Shown: positions 5,042-9,208 of the stretch, in pieces
Position numbering within the stretch: the first letter of the stretch is position 1
How the letters are laid out: each line of letters opens with the position of its first letter
NCBI GenBank assembly: GCA_020025615.1
Contig: JAHHRT010000059.1
Coordinates: forward strand, 1 to 9,208
Direction: 5' to 3'
From: Oscillospiraceae bacterium
Lineage (GTDB): Bacteria; Bacillota; Clostridia; Oscillospirales; Oscillospiraceae
Length of the DNA: 9,208 bases
Program-made: the position numbers and the translations under genes
The notes under the pieces: model-generated
Told to the model about the DNA's origin: nothing
The model's input: only the letters and a program-made list of their open reading frames with translations
Database searches by the model: none

Positions 5042-6400
5042 ATGAAACGTATGGATAAGATTCAGCCCCTCACCGAAGAGATGATTGGAGCACTGGAGAG
5101 ATTGGTGCACTATAATTCTGTGGAGGGAGAGGCCCTTCCCGGAAAGCCCTTCGGAGAGGGCCCCGCTGCCTGCCTTCAGGAGGCACTGAGCATTGCCCGG
5201 GAGATGGGTTTTGCCACCACCAATATGGACAACTACTGCGGCTATGCAGAAATGGGCTCCGGTGAGGATATCATCGGCCTGTGTGCCCACCTGGATGTGG
5301 TTCCTGCCGGAGAAGGCTGGAACACCGACCCCTTCACCCTGGTGCGGCAGGGAGATGTGCTCTACGGTCGGGGCGTCAGCGACGACAAGGGCGCAGTGAT
5401 TGCCTCTCTCTATGCAATGAAGCTGGTGAAAGAATCCGGCGTGGCCCTCAACAAGCGGGTTCGCCTGCTCATGGGCTGCAACGAAGAAACCGGCTCCCAG
5501 TGCATGGCCTATTACGCAAAGCACGGTGAGCCCATCACCGCCGGATTTACCCCCGACGGAAACTTCCCCGGTATCCACGGTGAAAAGGGCGGCTGCAATA
5601 TGCTGGCCCGGAGCAAGAAGACCAAGATTATTTCCATGAACGGCGGCTTTGTCAGCAATGCCGTGTGCAATCGCTGTGAGACCCAGGTTCCCGCAGCTGC
5701 GGTGGACGGCGACAAGCTCCGTGCAGAGCTGGCGAAGACCCCGCTGGCTTCCTGGAAGGTCACGGAGGACGGCGGCGTTCTCACCATCCAGGCCCAGGGC
5801 GTAGCCGCCCATGCCAGCACCCCGCTGCTGGGTGTCAATGCAGCCGGCTATACCATGAAGGCCTTGCAGGATGCCGGAATTCAGGATGATTTCGTGGACT
5901 TCTATATGTCCCACATCGGTGTGGACTGCGACGGTGCCGGAATCGGCTGCAAGGTGGCGGATGCCTACGGCGCACTGACCCTGAACAACGGTATTGTGAA
6001 GACTGAGGACGGCGTGATTTCCTGCACCATCGATATTCGCTACCCGGTGACCCTGACCCCGGAGAAGCTGCGTGCTATGGCCCAGCCCAACCTGGAGGAC
6101 GAGAAGGGCTGCATCACCATTGAGAAGATTGGGGAGCCCCTGTTCTACCCCGAGGACTCTGCACTGGTCCAGAACCTGCTGAAGGCCTATCAGGAGGTCA
6201 CCGGCGACATGGAGCACAAGCCCGAGGTCATCGGCGGCGGCACGTATGCAAAGTCTGTGCCGGGAATCATCGCCTTCGGCTGTGAGTTCCCCGGGGATGA
6301 CAACCACATCCACGATGCCAACGAGTCCCTGCGCATCCGGGATTTCCAGATGCAGGTGGATATTTATGCACAGGCCATTGAGAACCTGCTGAACAACTAA
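5042..6400 (+). CDS. M20 family dipeptidase, PepV/Sapep type
   Basis: This 452-residue cytoplasmic dizinc or dimanganese peptidase should cleave dipeptides with a free amino end, as PepV (Lactobacillus) and Sapep (Staphylococcus) do. The length is close to PepV. Catalytic-domain motifs are in order: HLDVVP (83-88, metal His83 and Asp85), GRGVSDDKG (109-117, bridging Asp115), NEETG (147-151, catalytic Glu148 and metal Glu149), TPDGNFP (170-176, metal Asp172) and the final metal ligand in HIHDANE (His424). The lid domain lies at about 180-385, and GGGTYAKS (about 398-405) is the usual lid-to-core return. The start follows GAAAGGA at 5026-5032; Met4 is a weaker alternative. It is monocistronic with a consensus promoter and terminator. 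A palindrome at 4952-4963 may control it. A role in peptide nitrogen supply is inferred from the family. Confidence 0.95.
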   Translation: MKRMDKIQPLTEEMIGALERLVHYNSVEGEALPGKPFGEGPAACLQEALSIAREMGFATTNMDNYCGYAEMGSGEDIIGLCAHLDVVPAGEGWNTDPFTLVRQGDVLYGRGVSDDKGAVIASLYAMKLVKESGVALNKRVRLLMGCNEETGSQCMAYYAKHGEPITAGFTPDGNFPGIHGEKGGCNMLARSKKTKIISMNGGFVSNAVCNRCETQVPAAAVDGDKLRAELAKTPLASWKVTEDGGVLTIQAQGVAAHASTPLLGVNAAGYTMKALQDAGIQDDFVDFYMSHIGVDCDGAGIGCKVADAYGALTLNNGIVKTEDGVISCTIDIRYPVTLTPEKLRAMAQPNLEDEKGCITIEKIGEPLFYPEDSALVQNLLKAYQEVTGDMEHKPEVIGGGTYAKSVPGIIAFGCEFPGDDNHIHDANESLRIRDFQMQVDIYAQAIENLLNN

Positions 6401-6413
6401 GATATAAAATATT

Positions 6414-6449
6414 TGCCCTGGGGTTCCGTTGGAATCCCAGGGCATTTTT
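6414..6449 (+). terminator. Bidirectional intrinsic terminator between converging genes
   Basis: Arms 6414-6427 and 6431-6444 form a 14-bp stem with one G-T pair and a GTT loop. T5 follows at 6445-6449 on the plus strand, and an A/T-rich run (AAAATATT) precedes it, giving the minus strand its own U-rich tail. It ends both the dipeptidase gene and the DUF4298 operon, whose stop codon is at 6451-6453. Confidence 0.92.
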
Positions 6450-6450
6450 G

Positions 6451-6753
6451 TTATTTTTTCAGCATTTTCAGTGCCACTTCCATCATGCGGATGGCGGTGT
6501 CACGGTAGTCTCCAACCAGGTCAAAGATTCCATCCTCAGAGAGGACACCCCGGGCAAGTGTCTGAGGAATCCGGTGATCTTCCTCATCCTCAAGGTCCTG
6601 GTTCCGCTGGTCGCTGTAATAGTATTCCAGCAGGGCGGCGTAGTCGTCCTGCCGAGCTTCCAGAGCATCCAAGTGCTGGTTGAGGGCTTTCAGCATTTCC
6701 TCGTGGTCCACCAGGATGGTCTCCATCTTTGTGATGTGCTCATATTTTTCCAT
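6451..6753 (-). CDS. DUF4298 family protein
   Basis: This is a small acidic, mostly helical cytoplasmic protein of 100 residues. The N-terminal two thirds read as a coiled coil rich in Glu, Leu, Asp and Gln, followed by an EYYYSDQRNQD stretch. The C-terminal RGVLSEDGIFDLV and AIRMMEVALKML are the conserved parts of Pfam DUF4298, from memory of that family; its function is not known. I chose the ATG at 6753 because AGGAGG lies 5 bases before it; the extension to 6780 runs over that site and the end of the upstream gene. It lies 14 bases after the YhaM-like gene and so is the second gene of that operon. This suggests, but does not show, a link to RNA turnover. Confidence 0.88.
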   Translation of the reverse strand: MEKYEHITKMETILVDHEEMLKALNQHLDALEARQDDYAALLEYYYSDQRNQDLEDEEDHRIPQTLARGVLSEDGIFDLVGDYRDTAIRMMEVALKMLKK

Positions 6754-6767
6754 GGCGTCCTCCTGCG

Positions 6768-7838
6768 TTAGCCTTGACAATCAGGGTCGTAATGGCGGTA
6801 GATTCGATGACCGTCCAGGGCGAAGATACGATTGCTGAATTGACCCATGGGGGTCTGCTCCAGATTCTCCCGATAGATTTCCATGCGGCTGTCAATCATA
6901 TCGATGAGGGACAGCAGCTCGCTTTCGGCGCACATAGGCACCACGGCGGCACCGTATTCCGGCTTTCCGTGATGGGAAAGCAGCATATGCTGCAGCAGCA
7001 GGGACTTCTCCTCCGGGACGTTCAACGCCTTGCAGACCTCTGCGATTTCCTGAGAGCCCATGACCAGGTGCCCCAGCAGCTGGCCCTTGGCAGAATACCC
7101 GGACACCAGGCCCAGGCCGGAGAAGGTAAACTCCTCCCGCTTGGCAATATCGTGGAGCAGGGTTCCGGTGAGCAGAAGATTCCGGTCGATCACCTGGGAA
7201 TAGAGTGCGGCCAGCTCCTCTGCGATTTTCAGCATACAGCCGGTATGCATCAAAAGGCCGTGGAGGAACCCATGGTGGACGCTTTTGGCGGCGGGGATGG
7301 TTTGGAACTGCCGGGCATAGCGGCTGAGGAACTCCTGACAGACGGCTTTGTAGTCGCTGTCGGTGAGGGAGTCCACTGTGGCCTGGATTTCTGCGTACAT
7401 GGCCTCTGCGTCAATGGGGGCCACCGGGACCAGATAGGACAGGTCCTCGTCAGGGCCGGCGGCGCGGATGGTTTCCAGGGTGATTTGCAGAGAGCCCTTA
7501 AACTCGGCAACCTGGCCTTTCAGGAAAACTGCGCCGCCTTCCTCAGCGGGGCAGACCGTGCAGTCCCAGAAAATGATGGGCATAGACCCGGTCTTATCGG
7601 AGACAGTGCCGCTTAGATAGGATTTCTTAGACAGGGTGGTCTTGATGACAGCGGATTGGAGAACGTAAAATCCGGAAATGTTGGTGTTTGCGGTCATGTC
7701 TCCAATGCAGATATGAGGCAGCTGAGGCTTTGCTTCCGCAGAAGGGCTGGCCCCGTCGCGCAGCCCTTCCCTGGCTGCATTTGCCACGCAGTCTGTGTTT
7801 GTAATCCCGATGTTCTTCATTTCCGATGTACCAGCCAT
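6768..7838 (-). CDS. YhaM-like 3'-5' exoribonuclease (OB-fold plus HD domain)
   Basis: This 356-residue cytoplasmic protein matches YhaM/CbfI-type nucleases, which degrade RNA and single-stranded DNA from the 3' end. The OB-fold nucleic-acid binding domain covers about residues 46-135 (SGFYVLQSAVIK..., VSDKTGSMPIIFWD). The metal-dependent HD domain covers about 180-330, with HHGFLHGLLMHT at 188-199, LLHDIAK with His229-Asp230, a later LLSHHGKPEYG, and LIDMIDSR. About 45 extra N-terminal residues, rich in Ala and polar residues, precede the OB domain; Bacillus YhaM is about 314 residues and lacks them. The start at 7838 follows AAGGAG by 8 bases. The in-frame extension to 7919 has no ribosome binding site and would overlap the promoter. 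It leads an operon with the DUF4298 gene. Confidence 0.9.
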   Translation of the reverse strand: MAGTSEMKNIGITNTDCVANAAREGLRDGASPSAEAKPQLPHICIGDMTANTNISGFYVLQSAVIKTTLSKKSYLSGTVSDKTGSMPIIFWDCTVCPAEEGGAVFLKGQVAEFKGSLQITLETIRAAGPDEDLSYLVPVAPIDAEAMYAEIQATVDSLTDSDYKAVCQEFLSRYARQFQTIPAAKSVHHGFLHGLLMHTGCMLKIAEELAALYSQVIDRNLLLTGTLLHDIAKREEFTFSGLGLVSGYSAKGQLLGHLVMGSQEIAEVCKALNVPEEKSLLLQHMLLSHHGKPEYGAAVVPMCAESELLSLIDMIDSRMEIYRENLEQTPMGQFSNRIFALDGHRIYRHYDPDCQG

Positions 7839-7890
7839 AGTAGTTGCTCCTTCCGATCTTGCCGATAAAATCCATGTGATTGATAAGCCT

Positions 7891-7919
7891 ATTCTAACTT
7901 TTTCGCAGGGAAATAGCAA
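7891..7919 (-). promoter_or_regulatory. Likely promoter of the YhaM-DUF4298 operon
   Basis: On the minus strand TTGCTA (plus 7914-7919) and TAGAAT (7891-7896) are spaced by 17 bases; four and five positions respectively match consensus. It lies between the SLOG gene and the YhaM start, giving a leader of about 45 nt. No terminator is visible after the SLOG gene, so read-through from it is also possible. Confidence 0.5.
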
Positions 7920-7942
7920 GGGGGAAGAATGGAGGGGATATT

Positions 7943-8374
7943 TTATTCGGCGGCAAGGTTTATTAGGACTTTATGCTGCCGACGGGCGATTTCTGCAAAC
8001 TTAGCGGCTCCGCCCCAGGTGTGGGTGATATAGGTCACAACGTAATCGGATTTTTGCAGCATCCACCGATTGCGCCAGGAGATTGCATATCGTGGGTGGA
8101 TGGTCTCAATTCCCTCCGGCAGCATGGTATCGGAATAGTCCTCTGCCGTTCCCTGCTGAGGCAGATAAGCCAGCACAACGGCATATTGGATATAGGGATA
8201 CTTCCGTTTTATATTACGCAGTACCTGGTGCACCATGGCATCAAACTGCCCCTCTTTCCCTACATAGAATAGATCAACGCTGTGGTTGATCACCAGGTCT
8301 TCCAATACGGTTTGCAGTTTCTCTCCAAGGGGTTCTGCACAATCACGGTGACCGAAAAATGTACAAACAGCCAT
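7943..8374 (-). CDS. SLOG-superfamily (YpsA/DUF1273-like) protein
   Basis: This 143-residue cytoplasmic protein has the short Rossmann-like fold of the YpsA/DUF1273 branch of the SLOG superfamily. The signature FFGHRDC is at residues 6-12, GKEGQFDAMV at about 39-48, the third strand YAVVLAYLP at about 64-72, and the tail SDYVVTYITHTWGGAAKFAEIA resembles the GGT-type nucleotide loop. SLOG domains are thought to bind nucleotides or make nucleotide-derived signals; the activity of this branch is unproven. The start at 8374 follows AGGAGG by 8 bases. It is transcribed away from an XRE regulator across an array of palindromes, so it is probably repressed by that regulator. Confidence 0.8.
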   Translation of the reverse strand: MAVCTFFGHRDCAEPLGEKLQTVLEDLVINHSVDLFYVGKEGQFDAMVHQVLRNIKRKYPYIQYAVVLAYLPQQGTAEDYSDTMLPEGIETIHPRYAISWRNRWMLQKSDYVVTYITHTWGGAAKFAEIARRQHKVLINLAAE

Positions 8375-8396
8375 AGTCTGTTCCTCCTGTGCATTG

Positions 8397-8414
8397 TTAG
8401 CGATATATCACTAA
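8397..8414. promoter_or_regulatory. Operator copy 1, TTAGCGATATATCACTAA
   Basis: This is an 18-base inverted repeat with one broken pair (GC for GT). It is centred at 8405/8406 and lies just downstream of the SLOG gene's -10, where a bound repressor would block transcription. Confidence 0.7.
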
Positions 8415-8443
8415 TATTAGCATATTTTTCTTAGTTAGTGAAA
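8414..8443 (-). promoter_or_regulatory. Likely promoter of the SLOG gene
   Basis: On the minus strand TTTCAC (plus 8438-8443) and TAATAT (8414-8419) are spaced by 18 bases, with TGC directly before the -10 (extended -10). Operator copy 2 covers the -35 and copy 1 abuts the -10, so both palindromes fit repression of this promoter. Confidence 0.5.
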
Positions 8444-8452
8444 TATCACTAA
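8435..8452. promoter_or_regulatory. Operator copy 2, TTAGTGAAATATCACTAA
   Basis: Second 18-base inverted repeat, centred at 8443/8444, 38 bases from copy 1. It differs from a perfect palindrome by one central pair. Confidence 0.7.
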
Positions 8453-8466
8453 TATCAAGGAACAAA

Positions 8467-8478
8467 GTGACTTATCAT
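8467..8478. promoter_or_regulatory. Degenerate operator-like site GTGACTTATCAT
   Basis: This matches GTGATATATCAC at 9 of 12 positions. It lies between copies 2 and 3. It may be a weak fourth site or chance. Confidence 0.3.
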
Positions 8479-8482
8479 ATCA

Positions 8483-8494
8483 GTGATATATCAC
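8483..8494. promoter_or_regulatory. Operator copy 3, GTGATATATCAC, before the XRE gene
   Basis: This perfect 12-base palindrome ends just before the ribosome binding site of the XRE gene. It is centred 45 bases from copy 2. The position fits autorepression by the encoded protein. Confidence 0.7.
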
Positions 8495-8508
8495 ACGGAG
8501 GAGTGCCT

Positions 8509-8751
8509 ATGGATACCAGGGAAGCAATTGCAAATCGAATTAGGCAACTCTGTCGTGAGCGGGGGATTACACCCAATGGACTCAGTAACCTTGCAGCGGT
8601 GCCGCAGGCTACAGTAAAAAGTATTCTCAACGGGGAAAGTAAAAATCCCGGAGCAGTAACCATCAAAAAATTGTGTGACGGATTGGAAATTACATTGGGA
8701 GAGTTCTTTTCCACCCCGGAATTTGATGGGTTGGAACAAGAAATTCGATAA
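8509..8751 (+). CDS. Small XRE-family transcriptional regulator, copy 1
   Basis: This 80-residue protein is a single Cro/CI-type helix-turn-helix domain. Helices 2 and 3 are about residues 24-41 (GLSNLAAVPQATVKSILN), followed by the usual NPxxxTIKKLCDGLEITLGEFF and a short acidic tail FDGLEQEIR. There is no sensor domain, so any signal would act by another partner or by protein level. The ATG at 8509 follows GGAGGAG closely (8497-8503); the in-frame ATG at 8467 lies within the operator region and lacks a site. The gene diverges from the SLOG gene and is probably autoregulated through the GTGATATATCAC sites. It is AT-richer than the metabolic genes to the left. The last 18 codons are identical in DNA to those of copy 2. 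Confidence 0.9.
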   Translation: MDTREAIANRIRQLCRERGITPNGLSNLAAVPQATVKSILNGESKNPGAVTIKKLCDGLEITLGEFFSTPEFDGLEQEIR

Positions 8752-8767
8752 AAACGTGGCTGGTGCA
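8698..8767 (+). repeat. 70-bp perfect direct repeat, copy 1
   Basis: Positions 8698-8767 are identical to 9139-9208, offset by 441 bases. The unit covers the last 17-18 codons of the XRE gene, the TAA stop and the first arm of the terminator. The true length is unknown because the second copy runs off the window. Confidence 0.95.
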
Positions 8768-8794
8768 AGGAAAGCATCAGCCACGTTGTATTTT
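8753..8794 (+). terminator. Intrinsic terminator after XRE copy 1
   Basis: Arms 8753-8766 and 8774-8787 form a 14-bp stem with one G-T pair and a 7-base loop; GTATTTT follows. It starts two bases after the stop codon. The first arm is repeated after XRE copy 2 at the window end. Confidence 0.75.
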
Positions 8795-8858
8795 GGGACT
8801 TTCAGTCTGGAAAATGCCATTCTCTCTCGTTCGGCATCCCACACATTCATATATCGCA

Positions 8859-8872
8859 GGCTATGTATAGCC
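8859..8872. promoter_or_regulatory. Palindrome GGCTATGTATAGCC upstream of XRE copy 2
   Basis: This is a 6-bp inverted repeat with a 2-base centre, about 78 bases before the second XRE start. It differs from the GTGATATATCAC sites of copy 1, as expected if copy 2 reads another operator. A related half (GCATAGCC) is at 8884-8891. No clear -35/-10 pair is visible in 8795-8949. Confidence 0.35.
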
Positions 8873-8949
8873 TAATAGTAGCACGCATAGCCCATAAAGT
8901 CCACCTGAATTGTATATGCTAAAGGCAGATATTTTTCAGGAGGGCTCAT

Positions 8950-9192
8950 ATGGATACGGTCATCGCAGTGAGAAATCGGATTTTGCAGCTTTGCGGGGAA
9001 CGTGATATCAGTATTCATAAGCTTGCTATGATTTGTGCACTTCCTCCATCCAGTATTAAAAATATCCTGTATGGGAAAAGTCAGAATCCCAAACTGCTGA
9101 CAATCAAGATGATTTGCGATGGTTTGGGAATTACGTTAGGAGAGTTCTTTTCCACCCCGGAATTTGATGGGTTGGAACAAGAAATTCGATAA
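8950..9192 (+). CDS. Small XRE-family transcriptional regulator, copy 2
   Basis: This 80-residue paralog has the same length as copy 1 and the same MDT start. About 50 of 80 residues are identical. The helix-turn-helix region differs strongly (KLAMICALPPSSIKNILYG against copy 1), including the recognition helix, so DNA targets probably differ. From LGEFFSTPEF to the end the protein and DNA are the same as in copy 1. The start follows CAGGAGGGCTC (8939-8949) directly. No SLOG gene adjoins it within the window; its terminator would lie just outside. Confidence 0.9.
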   Translation: MDTVIAVRNRILQLCGERDISIHKLAMICALPPSSIKNILYGKSQNPKLLTIKMICDGLGITLGEFFSTPEFDGLEQEIR

Positions 9193-9208
9193 AAACGTGG
9201 CTGGTGCA
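9139..9208 (+). repeat. 70-bp perfect direct repeat, copy 2 (cut by the window edge)
   Basis: Identical at every base to 8698-8767 and still matching at the last base of the window. The sequence just before it (TTACGTTA against TACATTG) is diverged, so the boundary is sharp. Confidence 0.95.

Noticed and set aside
5021..6445. 474-codon open frame on the minus strand opposite the dipeptidase gene
   Set aside because: The plus-strand frame has all M20 catalytic motifs, a promoter, a ribosome binding site and a terminator. The antisense frame shows no family features and arises from GC-rich codon bias.
6774..7616. 280-codon plus-strand frame opposite the YhaM-like gene
   Set aside because: It is antisense to a clear OB/HD protein and has no recognisable domain or ribosome binding site.
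1..9208. tRNA or rRNA genes, CRISPR arrays, insertion sequences
   Set aside because: No cloverleaf, rRNA segment, regularly spaced short repeat or transposase frame is visible. The only long direct repeat is the 70-bp pair at the right end.

Overview
The window looks like chromosomal DNA from a low-motility-of-content, moderately GC-rich Firmicute, most likely a gut-type clostridium of the Oscillospiraceae/Ruminococcaceae kind. This rests on perfect AGGAGG-type ribosome binding sites, near-consensus sigma-A promoters (TTGACA/TATAAT), GC-rich coding sequence with many CTG/GGC/ACC codons, and family content (ECF S component, YhaM-like nuclease, DUF4298, PepV-like dipeptidase, YpsA/SLOG protein). 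The taxon is an inference; there is no rRNA or marker gene here.

Layout. 1-125 is the C-terminal tail of a membrane-anchored protein. 126-460 has no gene but is dense in inverted repeats. 460-1915 is a CNNM/CorC-type ion transporter gene behind a long leader that holds a promoter, a 28-codon leader ORF and an intrinsic terminator placed before the gene, which is the arrangement of a transcription attenuator. 2008-2906 is a metallo-beta-lactamase-fold hydrolase with its own promoter and a strong, probably bidirectional terminator. On the minus strand follow a rhodanese lipoprotein (2955-3338) and a two-gene operon read from 4598 to 3454: an ECF vitamin-uptake S component whose stop codon overlaps the start of a SAM-dependent methyltransferase. 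4599-5041 is a structured intergenic region with inverted repeats facing both ways. 5042-6400 is a PepV/Sapep-type M20 dipeptidase with a consensus promoter and a palindrome upstream, closed by a bidirectional terminator. On the minus strand, 7838-6451 is a two-gene operon: a YhaM-like OB/HD 3'-5' exoribonuclease and a DUF4298 protein.

The right end (7943-9208) differs from the rest: it is more AT-rich and regulatory. A SLOG/YpsA-like protein (minus) and a small XRE repressor-like protein (plus) are divergently transcribed from a region with three or four copies of a GTGATATATCAC palindrome. A second XRE paralog follows at 8950-9192. The last 18 codons and the DNA after the stop are identical in the two XRE genes over 70 bp, up to the window edge, while the rest of the two genes is well diverged. 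This points to recombination or array-type duplication and is one of the two places most worth a second look; the other is the attenuator-like leader of the CNNM gene.
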